This document shows, piece by piece, positions 32,801 through 40,761 of a stretch of DNA of 64,000 nt. Below the pieces are notes generated by a model, which was not told where the DNA came from, did not search any database, and saw nothing but the letters and a program-made list of their open reading frames with translations. The translations under genes were made by a program, and so were the position numbers. How positions within the stretch are numbered: position 1 is the stretch's first letter; every line of letters begins with the position of its first letter. The stretch comes from Nonomuraea wenchangensis (GTDB lineage Bacteria; Actinomycetota; Actinomycetes; Streptosporangiales; Streptosporangiaceae), in assembly GCF_900111685.1 (NCBI RefSeq), contig NZ_FOHX01000023.1, forward strand, positions 62,001 to 126,000, written 5' to 3'.

Positions 32801-32933
32801 CGGCCTCCGGATGGCCCCCGCCGTCCGGCAGGCCCTGCTGGACCTGCACCGGGAGCGCACCGGCGCGGACGGCGCCGGCTGGCTGGCCGGGCTGGAGGCG
32901 GACGGCCGTTACCAGCAGGACGTGTTCGCCTGA
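29805..32933 (+). CDS. Self-sufficient cytochrome P450:reductase fusion, CYP102 (P450BM3-like)
   Basis: 1042 residues, close to P450BM3 (1048). Heme domain (1-~460): I-helix AGHETTS at 266-272, EETLR, and FGNGERACIG with heme ligand Cys403. FMN domain (~480-640): YGSNLGTSADL. FAD/NADPH domain (~650-1042): RYYSVSSS, GTCSAYL, GPGTGFAPLRGFL and C-terminal DVFA. Hydroxylates fatty acids using its own NADPH electron chain. By alignment to BM3, Phe87 corresponds to Phe89 and Arg47 to Arg49, but Tyr51 corresponds to Met53. So one carboxylate anchor is lost and chain-length preference may differ. Repressed by the divergent TetR. Confidence 0.93.
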   Translation: MARTIPAPQGLPLLGNTLQIPAHAPTEHFVEVAARYQDEGVFRLEVAGRTIVMVFDPDLVAEVCDESRFVKRIRPPLSIVREFGGDGLFTAEQHEPVWGQAHRILLPAFSQRSMKAYFPQFLEVADQLVASWAARQGQDLPVADDMTRLTLDTISLTGFGHRFDSFNSPELHPFLQAMGGALTEAMLRNQQLPFVTRLKRRHEEAYRRDIATMRALVDDVIKARRAGGGGASGDLLGLMLEAADPRTGARLSDENIRNQVLTFLIAGHETTSGLLSFALYNLLREPHALARAYDEVDRLLPGDEPPTYETIMKLDVIPRILEETLRLWSPIPAFGVSAIEDTEIGGYPIPKDQGVGVLLPVLHRHPGAWERPDEFDIDRWLPEQRRNHHPAAYKPFGNGERACIGRQFALTEARLALAMILRRFALSDPDAYRMKIKQTLTLKPDGFTLRVRERRAHERAVVALPDAAADASPEEERDVAVAGVPLTVAYGSNLGTSADLAERLAERAGRAGFATTLTTLDELDPPREGLLIVVASSYNGKAPDNAQRFDALDTLPDLSGVRLAVLGCGNTQWPTYQAFPRRAFEKLTAAGAAPLVERGEADTDGDFDGDVSAWTARLWAALAEEYGAGAAATGPRYTMEVLSEAEVRPSVVSERAVPLTVVANEELTGDPTGLWDFSAEAPRPGVRSIVARLPEGVTYEAGDHVAVFAKNDPELVEWALRCLRVPREQVLRLRASGATHLPVDTPVTAGLLLSEFAELQEVATRADLEALSAHTACPFTSRQLAELTANYAEEVLAKRLSPLALLDRFPAIELPLPVFLELAGPIRPRYYSVSSSPLADPSLVRLTVGLVAGPAWSGSGTYQGTCSAYLAGLREGEVFYGYVRVPAPAFRLPADPATPVILVGPGTGFAPLRGFLEERALSAATGRALVFAGCRHPEHDLLYRDELAAWAERPEVSVHTAFSAVAGHPYRYVQDALAAHGEEVWELLERGAHVYVCGDGLRMAPAVRQALLDLHRERTGADGAGWLAGLEADGRYQQDVFA

Positions 32934-33108
32934 CCTTGCCTTCTTGGTTCGCGATCTGCGAAAACTCCAGCTCACCATGGGCAGACCGTGGTTGATAATC
33001 CGGACTTAAACCCGCATCTAGGGATAGAACCGCAGCATGTACGACATTTCCGTGGAACATGCTGGAAACCTTTCCACGGCACTGTGAGAGCTCGGGAAAG
33101 GGGGCGGC

Positions 33109-33720
33109 ATGCTGCTGCGACTGAGGGTGTCCCTGCCGGACCGGCCGGGCGGGCTCGGCCGGGTGGCCAAGGCACTGGGCACGCTCGGAGCCGACATCCT
33201 GCAGGTCACCGTGCTCGAAAGGGAGGCCGGGCGGGCCGTGGACGACTTCACCGTCTCCTGGCCCGGGCAGGTGACCCCGGCCGAGGCCGGCGAGCGGCTG
33301 TCGGTGGTGCCCGGAGTGCGCGTCGAAGGGGTGTGGACCACCAAGGAGGTGCCGGGATCGGCGCTCGACTACGACCTGCTCTCGCACGTCGTGGCCGAGC
33401 CGGGCCGCGGCCTCGCCACCCTGGTGGACGCGCTGCCGGGGCTGTGCGGGGCGGAGTGGTCGCTGGCGGTGGCGGACGGCATGGTGCGGCACGCCTCGCT
33501 GGCCGCCCCCGAAAGCTTCGAGCTGCCGGCGCCGCCGCCCCGGGCCGTCGCCGTGGACGCCCGCGAGCTGCGGCTGATGCTGCTGCCGGTGCTCGACCAC
33601 GGCGTGCACCTCGTCGTGGCGCGCGCCGCCGCAGGGCCGGTCTTCCACCGCGCGGAGATCGAACGCGCCGTCCGCATCGTGGACGTCGTCGCCAAGCTCG
33701 CCGCCCGGACCGTCTCGTAG
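33109..33720 (+). CDS. ACT-domain protein
   Basis: 203 residues. Residues 1-75 form an ACT domain (MLLRLRVSLPDRPGGLGRVA, then LGADILQVTVLER), the ligand-binding fold of amino-acid-sensing regulators. The remaining ~120 residues have no motif I recognise. No enzyme domain is fused, so it is probably a stand-alone sensor. The 175-base upstream gap contains a CCGTGGAA/TTCCACGG dyad (33050-33057 and 33072-33079). AGCTCGGGAAAGGGGGCGGC precedes the ATG. Confidence 0.75.
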   Translation: MLLRLRVSLPDRPGGLGRVAKALGTLGADILQVTVLEREAGRAVDDFTVSWPGQVTPAEAGERLSVVPGVRVEGVWTTKEVPGSALDYDLLSHVVAEPGRGLATLVDALPGLCGAEWSLAVADGMVRHASLAAPESFELPAPPPRAVAVDARELRLMLLPVLDHGVHLVVARAAAGPVFHRAEIERAVRIVDVVAKLAARTVS

Positions 33721-33793
33721 GACATTGACCCGGTAAGTGCCACCTTATTAACGTGAGCTGCCTGATCAGCAAGCGGACCGGGGATCGAGGCAC

Positions 33794-34957
33794 ATGGATT
33801 TCGAGCTGACCGACGAGCAGAAGGCGTTCCGCGAGACGCTGCGCGCGTTCGTGGACAAGGAGATCGTGCCGGTGGCCGTCGAGTGGGAGCACTCCGGCAG
33901 ATACCCGGCCGAGATCGTCGACAAGATGAAGCAGATGGGCCTGTTCGGCCTGTCCGTGCCCGAGGAGTACGGCGGCATGGGCGCCGACATGGTGTCGTTC
34001 GCGCTGGTCTTCGAGGAGATCGCGCGCGGCTGGATGGGCGTGGCCGGCACCATCGGCTCCCACTCGCTCGCCTGCTGGATGATCAACCGGCACGGCACCG
34101 AGGAGCAGCGGCGGCTCTACCTCAAGGACCTCGCCACCGGCGCCCGGCGCACCGCCATCGCCCTCACCGAGCCCGGCGCCGGCACCGACCTCCAGGGCAT
34201 CCAGACCCGCGCGGTCCGCGACGGCGACCACTACGTGGTGACCGGCACCAAGACCTGGATCACCAACGCCCGCCACGCCGACCCGCTGCCCGTCCTCGTC
34301 AAGACCTCCATCACCGAGCCCGCCCACAAGGGCATGTCGGTGCTGCTCGTGGACCCGTCGTCGCCCGGCTTCAGCGTCAGCCGCGACCTGCCCAAGCTCG
34401 GTTACAAGGGCACCGAGACCTGCGAGGTCGTGCTCGACGAGGTACGGGTGCCGGTCTCCGCCCTCCTCGGCGGCGTCGAGGGGCGCGGCATGCAGCAGGT
34501 GCTCGGCGGGCTCGAGATCGGCCGGGTCAACATCGCCGCCCGCGCCGTCGGCGTCGCGCAGGCCGCCTACGACGCCGCGCTGAGCTACGCCCGGCAGCGC
34601 ACCGCGTTCGGGCAGCCCATCGCCGACTTCCAGGCCGTCCAGCTCAAGCTCGCCGACCTGGCCACCGAGATCCAGGCGGCGCGGCTGCTGACGTACTGGG
34701 CCGCGTCCCGGGCCGACGACGGCCGGCGGGTGGACATGGAGGCCGGGATGGCGAAGTACTTCGCCTCCGAGGTGGCGCTGAAGGCGTCACTGGAGTCGAT
34801 GCGCATCCACGGCGGCTACGGCTACTCGCAGGAGTTCGTGGTCGAACGGCTCTACCGGGACGCGCCGCTGATGGCGATCGGCGAGGGCACCAACGACGTG
34901 CAGCGGCTGGTGATCGCCCGCGCGCTGGTGTCGGGCAAGGGCAGCATCGGCTGGTGA
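33794..34957 (+). CDS. Acyl-CoA dehydrogenase
   Basis: 387 residues, complete. MDFELTDEQKAFRETLRAFVD begins the N-terminal helical domain; IALTEPGAGTDLQGI and TKTWITNA are the ACAD signature 1 region with FAD contacts; RTAFGQPIADFQAVQLKLAD is signature 2; catalytic base Glu lies in GEGTNDVQRLVIAR near residue 370. Oxidises an acyl-CoA at the alpha-beta bond and passes electrons to ETF. Not in an obvious degradative operon; substrate chain type unknown. Separated from the ACT gene by 73 bases. Confidence 0.9.
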   Translation: MDFELTDEQKAFRETLRAFVDKEIVPVAVEWEHSGRYPAEIVDKMKQMGLFGLSVPEEYGGMGADMVSFALVFEEIARGWMGVAGTIGSHSLACWMINRHGTEEQRRLYLKDLATGARRTAIALTEPGAGTDLQGIQTRAVRDGDHYVVTGTKTWITNARHADPLPVLVKTSITEPAHKGMSVLLVDPSSPGFSVSRDLPKLGYKGTETCEVVLDEVRVPVSALLGGVEGRGMQQVLGGLEIGRVNIAARAVGVAQAAYDAALSYARQRTAFGQPIADFQAVQLKLADLATEIQAARLLTYWAASRADDGRRVDMEAGMAKYFASEVALKASLESMRIHGGYGYSQEFVVERLYRDAPLMAIGEGTNDVQRLVIARALVSGKGSIGW

Positions 34958-35040
34958 CCGCCCGGCGGTGAGCCTCGGCCGTGCCGGGGCCGGGTACCTA
35001 TCCTGGTGCCCAGGGACGACCTGCGCGAGCGAGGGATGCC

Positions 35041-36123
35041 ATGGCTCACCAGCGGAACTCCGGCCACGACGATGACAATGACCATGACCATGGCCACGGC
35101 CACGGGCATGGTCACGGTCATGGTCACGGCGGCGGGATCAGGAGGCTGGCGAGGAGCATCGCGCACGTCGTGACGCCGCACAGCCACGACAGCGCCGGCC
35201 GGACCGACACCGCCCTGGAGACCAGCAGCCGCGGCATGCGGGCCCTCGCCGTCTCCTTCGCCGTGCTGATGGTCACCGCCGCCGTCCAGGCGGTCATCGT
35301 CGTGGCCTCCGGCTCGGTGGCGCTGCTCGGCGACACCCTGCACAACCTCGCCGACGCCCTCACCGCCGTACCGCTGGCCATCGCGTTCTCGGTCGGCCGC
35401 CGCGCCGCCACCCGCCGCTTCACCTACGGCTACGGCCGCGCCGAGGACCTGGCGGGCATCGTCATCGTCGTGGTCATCGCCGTCTCCGCCGCCCTCGCCG
35501 GGTACGAGGCCGTCCAGCGCCTGCTCAACCCCCAGGACATCCGCGCCCTCGGCTGGGTGGCCGCCGCCGCGGTGGCCGGCTTCGCGGGCAACGAGTGGGT
35601 GGCCCGCTACCGGATCAGGGTCGGCAGGGAGATCGGCTCGGCCGCCCTGGTCGCCGACGGCCTGCACGCCAGGACCGACGGCTTCACCTCGCTCGCCGTG
35701 CTGCTCGGCGCGGGCGGCGCCGCGCTCGGCTTCCCGATCGCCGACCCCGTCGTCGGCCTGCTGATCACCGTCGCCATCTGCTTCGTCCTGCGCGACGCCG
35801 CCCGCGAGATCTACCACCGCCTCATGGACGCCGTGGACCCCGCGCTGGTGGACGCGGCGGAGGGCATCCTCGCCCGGGTGCGCGGCGTGCGGCAGGTCGG
35901 CTCGGTACGGCTGCGCTGGATCGGCCACGCCCTGCACGCCGAGGTGGAGATCCTGGTCGCCCATGACATGTCGGTCGTGGACGCGCACGCGGTGGCGGTC
36001 GAGGCCGAGCACCGCCTCATCCACGAACTGCCCCGCCTGCGCGCCGCGACCGTCCACACCGACCCCTACGGCCCGGACGGCGCCGACCACCACGCCTCGC
36101 TCACCGGCCACCGGAGCGAGTGA
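35041..36123 (+). CDS. Cation diffusion facilitator (CzcD/ZitB-like zinc exporter)
   Basis: 360 residues. The cytoplasmic N-terminus is a metal-binding tail, DHDHGHGHGHGHGHGHG, then six membrane helices. Transport-site HxxxD motifs are visible in TM2 (LGDTLHNLADALTA) and TM5 (VADGLHARTDGFTS). The C-terminal metallochaperone-like domain (about 265-345) has VRQVGSVRLRWIGHALHAEVEI. Exports Zn(II) or similar ions against protons. The His tract is encoded by a short GGTCACG/GGTCATG-like repeat. The stop overlaps the putative GTG of the acyltransferase gene. Confidence 0.9.
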   Translation: MAHQRNSGHDDDNDHDHGHGHGHGHGHGHGGGIRRLARSIAHVVTPHSHDSAGRTDTALETSSRGMRALAVSFAVLMVTAAVQAVIVVASGSVALLGDTLHNLADALTAVPLAIAFSVGRRAATRRFTYGYGRAEDLAGIVIVVVIAVSAALAGYEAVQRLLNPQDIRALGWVAAAAVAGFAGNEWVARYRIRVGREIGSAALVADGLHARTDGFTSLAVLLGAGGAALGFPIADPVVGLLITVAICFVLRDAAREIYHRLMDAVDPALVDAAEGILARVRGVRQVGSVRLRWIGHALHAEVEILVAHDMSVVDAHAVAVEAEHRLIHELPRLRAATVHTDPYGPDGADHHASLTGHRSE

Positions 36124-37430
36124 GAAGAGGAGGCGGCATCACCGGCGGCCGTACGGGTAAGTTGGTGCGGGTGTCCGCAGCCACCGCTCCCCTCGTGCCC
36201 AGCGACCCCGGCAGCCCTGCGGGCCCTGGCGCGTCCGGTCCCGGCGCCCGGCTGGCCTGGCTCGACGCCCTGCGCGGCATCGGCGCGATGGCCGTGGTGG
36301 CCGAGCATCTGCTGCCGTGGTTCCTGCCGGACCTGCGGCCCTTCTGGTTCAGTCTCGGCGTCTACGGCATCCTGGTGTTCTTCCTGGTCAGCGGCTACAT
36401 CATCCCCACGTCGCTGGAGCGGCACGGCGACGTGCGGGCCTTCTGGATCAGCCGGTTCTTCCGCCTCTACCCGCTCTACCTGGCGGTGACCGCGCTCGTG
36501 CTGGCGCTCGCCTGGTGGGTGCCGGTGCGCGCCGAGGTGCCGCGCGACGGGAGCGCGGTCGCGGCGCACGCCACGATGCTGCTCGACGTGGTCGGCGTGG
36601 GCGGGGTGGTCGACACCATGTGGACGCTGTCGTACGAGATGGTGTTCTACCTCGTGGTCACCGCGTTGTTCCTGGCCGGCGCGCACCGGGGGAGCGGGAC
36701 GCTCGCGATGGTGTTCGGCGTGGGGGCCGTCGTCGTGGGCCTGGTGGTCGGCGGGCCCCTGCTCCGTGGCGGCTGGCCGGCGTACGTCACGGCCGTCGTG
36801 TTCGTGGCCGGGCTGGCGTGCGTGCTGTGGGGGCGGGCCCGTACCGCGGCGGCCTGCGTGCTGGCCGTGACCGCGCTGGCCGCGCTGGTGCTGAGCAGCC
36901 GCATCCCGTGGCTCGGCGTGGCGGTGGTGGCGGTCATGTTCGCGGGGACCGCGATCCGCCGCTGGGAGCAGGGCACGGGCCCGCTGTGGCCGGTGGCGGT
37001 GACGACGGCGCTGGTCGTGCTGGCGCCGTTGCAGGCGATCGAGACCGGCTGGTGGTGGGTGGAGGCCGACGTCTGGGTGACGACGATCGCGCTGGCGGGC
37101 GGCACGTTCGCGGGCGGCATGGCGCTGCGCGGGCGGCGGCTGCCCCGGCCGCTCGTCTGGCTGGGCCTGGTCAGCTACTCGCTCTACCTGGTCCACCATC
37201 CGCTGCTGAAGTACTTCACGCAGCTCTCGGGCGATCTGCGGGACGCCGAGCCGGCGTGGCAGGCGGCGATGGCGGCGCTCGCCCTGGTGCTGGTGCTGGG
37301 GGCGAGCGCCCTCGCCTACCACTTCGTCGAACGGCCCGGTCAGGCGTGGGGCCGCCGGGTCGCGCGGGCCGTCTCAGGCGCCGGTCGCGGCGGGCTCCGG
37401 GGCGGCGGCCCCGCCGGGCGGGCCGGATAG
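36120..37430 (+). CDS. Acyltransferase family 3 membrane protein
   Basis: 436 residues if the overlapping GTG (GTGA with the CDF stop) is used; GTG codons at 36165 and 36171 would shorten it by 15-17 residues. Core starts RLAWLDALRGIGAMAVVAEH, the acyltransferase_3 motif with the conserved His, then about ten membrane helices including FFLVSGYIIPTSLERHG, FFRLYPLYLAV and VSYSLYLVHHPLLK. Transfers acetyl or other acyl groups to extracytoplasmic glycans, lipids or natural products. The last 57 bases overlap the convergent hypothetical gene. Confidence 0.87.
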   Translation: MRRGGGITGGRTGKLVRVSAATAPLVPSDPGSPAGPGASGPGARLAWLDALRGIGAMAVVAEHLLPWFLPDLRPFWFSLGVYGILVFFLVSGYIIPTSLERHGDVRAFWISRFFRLYPLYLAVTALVLALAWWVPVRAEVPRDGSAVAAHATMLLDVVGVGGVVDTMWTLSYEMVFYLVVTALFLAGAHRGSGTLAMVFGVGAVVVGLVVGGPLLRGGWPAYVTAVVFVAGLACVLWGRARTAAACVLAVTALAALVLSSRIPWLGVAVVAVMFAGTAIRRWEQGTGPLWPVAVTTALVVLAPLQAIETGWWWVEADVWVTTIALAGGTFAGGMALRGRRLPRPLVWLGLVSYSLYLVHHPLLKYFTQLSGDLRDAEPAWQAAMAALALVLVLGASALAYHFVERPGQAWGRRVARAVSGAGRGGLRGGGPAGRAG

Positions 37431-37859
37431 GGCCCGTCCGAGGCGCGGATGGCGGGCCAGCGTCCGGGCCACCACCGGATCCTCGTCGGCGAGGAAGGCC
37501 AGGTGCCTGATGGCGTGCGCGACCACGTTGACCAGTGCGAGACGCTCCGGCGACGGCGTCGCGGGCGCGGCGCCCCGGGCGATCTCCAGGGCGGGCACGC
37601 GTTCGGCGGGCAGCCAGGGGGCGGGATCCGGGCACACCGCGTACGTGAGCACGACCCGGCCGTCCGGCTCGTAGCGCCAGCTCGTGGAGTGCAGCACGAC
37701 GCCGGGATCGTCGCCGCGCACCCCCGACAGCCGCCGCGCCGCCTCGTCGGGGGTCTCCCCGGCGCGCGGGCTGGTCATGGCGTGCCGGTACGACCAGCGA
37801 TTGTCGGTGCCCACGCGTAGCATGAGCGTCTCAACCGAGACCACGTGTCCTGCCGTCAT
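37374..37859 (-). CDS. Hypothetical protein
   Basis: 161 residues from the ATG of MTAGHVVSVETLMLRVGT; earlier ATGs at 37889 and 37883 are also in frame. Motifs include NRWSYRHAMTSPRAGET, LHSTSWRYEPDGRVVLTYAVCPDP and LVNVVAHAIRHLAFLADEDP. No signal peptide or helices. The middle part has a beta-rich pattern somewhat like Nudix substrates' flanks, but no Nudix box is present. Function unknown. Its 3' end overlaps the acyltransferase gene by 57 bases tail to tail. Confidence 0.65.
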   Translation of the reverse strand: MTAGHVVSVETLMLRVGTDNRWSYRHAMTSPRAGETPDEAARRLSGVRGDDPGVVLHSTSWRYEPDGRVVLTYAVCPDPAPWLPAERVPALEIARGAAPATPSPERLALVNVVAHAIRHLAFLADEDPVVARTLARHPRLGRALSGPPGGAAAPEPAATGA

Positions 37860-37983
37860 CGCCACCAACTTACTGCAATCCATGCGCAACTACGGGCGGC
37901 ACGCAGGTGGCGTTCGCTCTTGAACCGCGCGGCGAGCCCGGCTGTAGTCGAAGGGGCGTGCGACAGAGAGGGGCCGAACAACC

Positions 37984-39168
37984 ATGCCAGGTGTGCTGGT
38001 GCTGATGGGGTCGGGCGAGACGAGCCCGACCATGGTCGAGGTCCACCGCGCCGCCACGCGGGAGCTGCGCCCCGGGGCGCGGGCGGTGCTGCTCGACACC
38101 CCCTACGCCTTCCAGGAGAATCGCGCGGACATCTCCGCCCGCGCCCGCCGCTACTTCGCCCACAGCGTGGGGCTTCAGGTCGAGGTGGGCACGGGCATCG
38201 CGGGGGCCGACTGGGTGTTCTCGGGGCCGGGGAGCCCGACCTACGCGCTGGAGCGCTGGGCCGAGTCCGGCGTGGCCGGCGACCTGCGGGCACGGGTGCG
38301 CGCCCGGCAGGGGGTGACCGTGCTCGCCTCGGCGGCGGCCTGCACGGCGGGCCTGGCCACCGTCCCCGTCTACGAGATCTACAAGGTGGGCGCCGAGCCC
38401 CACTGGCGCGAGGGCATCGACCTGCTGGAGCCGCTCGGGCTGCGAGCCGTCGTCATCCCGCACTTCGACAACGCCGAGGGCGGCACCCACGACACCCGCT
38501 ACTGCTACCTCGGCGAGCGGCGGCTGTCGCGGATGGAGCGCGAGCTGCCCGAGGGCACCGCCGTGCTCGGCCTCGACGAGCACACCGCGCTCGTCATCGA
38601 TCTGGAGAGCGGGAGCGTGCGCGTCGCCGGGCGGGGCGGGCTCACCGTGCGGCTGCCGGGGTCGGCGGCGGTGCTGCCGGCGGGCACCCGCACCGACCTC
38701 GCCGAGCTCCGCCGGCTGGCCTCGGGCGTGGGGGGCGCCCCCCTGCCGCCCGCTCCCGCCGAGCGGGCCGCCGTGCCCGCCGAGGTGACGCTGGAGGAGA
38801 CGATCCGCACCGGCGAGGAGCGCTTCCGCGCGGCGGAGGCGGAGCCCGACCTCGTGGCGGCCGCGCAGGTGGTCCTCGACCTGGAGGCCGAGATCGTCAA
38901 GTGGGCCGCCGACACCGAGGAGGACGCCGGCGGCGTCGACCAGGCGCGCGAGCTGATGCGGCTGCTCATCGCCCGCCTCGGCGAGCTGGCCGCCGACTCC
39001 GGCCGCCGCTCGACGAGCCTCGGTCACCTGGTGGAGTCGCTGCTCGCGCTCCGCGCCGCGCTGCGCGAGCAGGGCCGCTACGACGTCGCCGACGCGCTGC
39101 GCGAGGCCATGCGGGCCGGCGGCGTACAGATCGAGGACACCCCGGACGGCCCTCGCTGGAGCCTCTGA
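37984..39168 (+). CDS. Peptidase S51-like domain fused to a cysteinyl-tRNA synthetase-type C-terminal tail
   Basis: 394 residues. The N-terminal ~200 residues resemble peptidase S51/cyanophycinase-like proteins (MGSGETSPTM, LLDTPYAFQENR, FSGPGSPTYALERW). The nucleophile elbow is LASAAACTAG (Ser116) instead of the usual GxSAG, so catalysis is uncertain; Cys120 is nearby. After a linker, residues ~280-394 match the helical C-terminus of class I CysRS (DALR-like): LVESLLALRAALREQGRYD, then DALREAMRAGGVQIEDTPDG. There is no Rossmann synthetase core (no HIGH or KMSKS). The combined function is unknown; a tRNA- or amino-acyl-related peptidase is one possibility. Confidence 0.78.
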   Translation: MPGVLVLMGSGETSPTMVEVHRAATRELRPGARAVLLDTPYAFQENRADISARARRYFAHSVGLQVEVGTGIAGADWVFSGPGSPTYALERWAESGVAGDLRARVRARQGVTVLASAAACTAGLATVPVYEIYKVGAEPHWREGIDLLEPLGLRAVVIPHFDNAEGGTHDTRYCYLGERRLSRMERELPEGTAVLGLDEHTALVIDLESGSVRVAGRGGLTVRLPGSAAVLPAGTRTDLAELRRLASGVGGAPLPPAPAERAAVPAEVTLEETIRTGEERFRAAEAEPDLVAAAQVVLDLEAEIVKWAADTEEDAGGVDQARELMRLLIARLGELAADSGRRSTSLGHLVESLLALRAALREQGRYDVADALREAMRAGGVQIEDTPDGPRWSL

Positions 39169-39187
39169 CCCGGCGGACCTGGCGGCG

Positions 39188-40462
39188 TCAGCGGCGGGGC
39201 GGGTCGATGCGGGCGCCGTCCGGCCGGAAGATCATGATGCGGGAGAGGTCCACCGCGACCTTGGCGGCGTCGCCCGCGCGCCAGACCGGGCGGTTGCCGA
39301 GGCGGACGATGAGGTCCGCGCGGCGGTGGATGCCGCTGCCGACGCGCTCCTGCTCCTGGGGCTCCTCCTCCTGCACGGGGGCGAACATGCGGCGCATCAG
39401 GCCCGACAGCCCGCCGGAGCCGTTCTTGGCGCCCGGGGCCCGCCGCCTGGGGTCCGGCGGCTCGGGCACCGGCACGGCGGGCATGCCGCACTCCAGGTAC
39501 GCCAGCCACTCGTGCCCGTGATACTCCAGCGCCCGCACCCGCCCGAAGAACGACGGCCCCTCGTACGACTCCGGCACCGGCGCGAGCCCGTCGGGCCGCA
39601 TGCCGACCAGGACGTGCCCGCCGGTGTGCTGCGAGATGGCGTACGCCCTGGGATCGCTCCAGGGCATCGTGAGCCGGTGCGGGCCGAAGTCGAGCAGCAC
39701 ATACTGGTTCTGGGGCGTCCTGACAGTGGCCGCCAACAGGTTCAACTGCTGGGAGTTGAGGAAGGCGGCCACGAAGGCGGTGGCTGGATCGTTGTAAATC
39801 TGGGCCGGGGTTCCGACGTCCTGCAGGACGCCGCGATTCAGGATCGCGATGCGGTCGGCCAGCGTCAGGGCCTCCACCTGGTCGTGGGTCACGTAGATGG
39901 TGGTGACGCCGAGCGACCTGACCAGCGCGGAGATCTCCATGCGCAGCTCGGTGCGCATGCCCGCGTCCAGGTTGGACAGCGGCTCGTCCATGAGGAACAA
40001 CTTCGGCTGCCGGACGATCGCCCGGCCCATCGCTACGCGCTGCCGCTGGCCGCCGGACAGGGTGCCGGGGCGGCGGTCCAGCGTCTCGTTGATGTGCAGC
40101 ACCTTCGACAGCTCCGTCACGCGCTCGCGCACGAGGGCCGGGTCGGACTTGGCGATCTCCAGGGGGAAGGCCATGTTGCCGCGTACGGTGCGGTGGGGGT
40201 AGAGGGCGCCGTTCTGGAAGACCATGGCGACGTCGCGGTCACGCGGTGGCAGGTGGTTGGCGAGCTGGCCGTCCAGCCACAGATCCCCTTCGGTGATGGC
40301 CTCCAGGCCGGCGATCATCCGTAACAGCGTGGACTTGCCGCAGCCCGACGGGCCCAGCAGGACGAGGAACTCACCGTCTTCGGCCCGTAGGTTCAGCCGG
40401 TCGACGGCCAGGTAGTCGCCCGGATACACCTTGGTCACGCTGTCGAGAACGACCGAGCTCAT
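39188..40462 (-). CDS. ABC transporter ATPase, MsiK/UgpC-type multi-sugar energiser
   Basis: 424 residues. Walker A GPSGCGKST, Q-loop MVFQNGALYPH, signature LSGGQRQRVAMGRAI, Walker B LFLMDEPLSNLDA and H-loop VTHDQ are all intact. After residue ~240 comes a TOBE/MOBE regulatory domain, here with a ~50-residue proline- and glutamate-rich insert (PEPPDPRRRAPGAKNGSGG, VQEEEPQEQERVG) not usual for MalK/MsiK. It stands alone, without permeases, like MsiK of Streptomyces, and may power MalEFG and other sugar importers. One Leu in STLLRM is TTA (40322-40324). Confidence 0.88.
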   Translation of the reverse strand: MSSVVLDSVTKVYPGDYLAVDRLNLRAEDGEFLVLLGPSGCGKSTLLRMIAGLEAITEGDLWLDGQLANHLPPRDRDVAMVFQNGALYPHRTVRGNMAFPLEIAKSDPALVRERVTELSKVLHINETLDRRPGTLSGGQRQRVAMGRAIVRQPKLFLMDEPLSNLDAGMRTELRMEISALVRSLGVTTIYVTHDQVEALTLADRIAILNRGVLQDVGTPAQIYNDPATAFVAAFLNSQQLNLLAATVRTPQNQYVLLDFGPHRLTMPWSDPRAYAISQHTGGHVLVGMRPDGLAPVPESYEGPSFFGRVRALEYHGHEWLAYLECGMPAVPVPEPPDPRRRAPGAKNGSGGLSGLMRRMFAPVQEEEPQEQERVGSGIHRRADLIVRLGNRPVWRAGDAAKVAVDLSRIMIFRPDGARIDPPRR

Positions 40463-40761
40463 GGGCCTGCACCTTGCGCGCGTGTCACCTGTGACGAGAC
40501 GGATTGATGAGGTAGTACATCGCGCCTTAACGCTAGATGTCCACCCTTGACATAAAGAATCTCCTTCAGGGGCGTTTTGGTCGGGGGTTTTGGGCGTCCG
40601 AAGGCCGAGATTTCCGGATTGCTGGTGCCTGCAAAGGACTTGCGTAAAGTTGCGGAAACGGCTTTCATGGTCGGGACGCAGGGGGGAGACGGGTGCGCGC
40701 CCGTCTCGCGTGTCCCCGGAGCAGCGGATTCGGCGGCAGGGTGGAAAGTAAAGTAGTTCAC
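40463..40761. promoter_or_regulatory. Divergent control region between ATPase and lacI genes
   Basis: A 299-base gap, less GC-rich in its middle than its surroundings. At 40630-40661 it holds TGCAAAGGACTTGCG followed by AAAGTTGCGGAAACGG, whose TTGCGGAAA core also appears upstream of malE. Likely sites for the adjacent LacI repressor acting on itself and on the divergent ATPase gene. No coding sequence seen. Confidence 0.5.

Noticed and set aside
29184..32978. A 1264-codon minus-strand open frame ending in a TetR sequence
   Set aside because: Only the last 188 residues (29184-29750) are a real gene; the rest mirrors the CYP102 gene.
35085..35132. Short repeated GGTCACG/GGTCATG units considered as a regulatory repeat
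   Set aside because: They are in frame and encode the His-Gly metal-binding tail of the zinc transporter.
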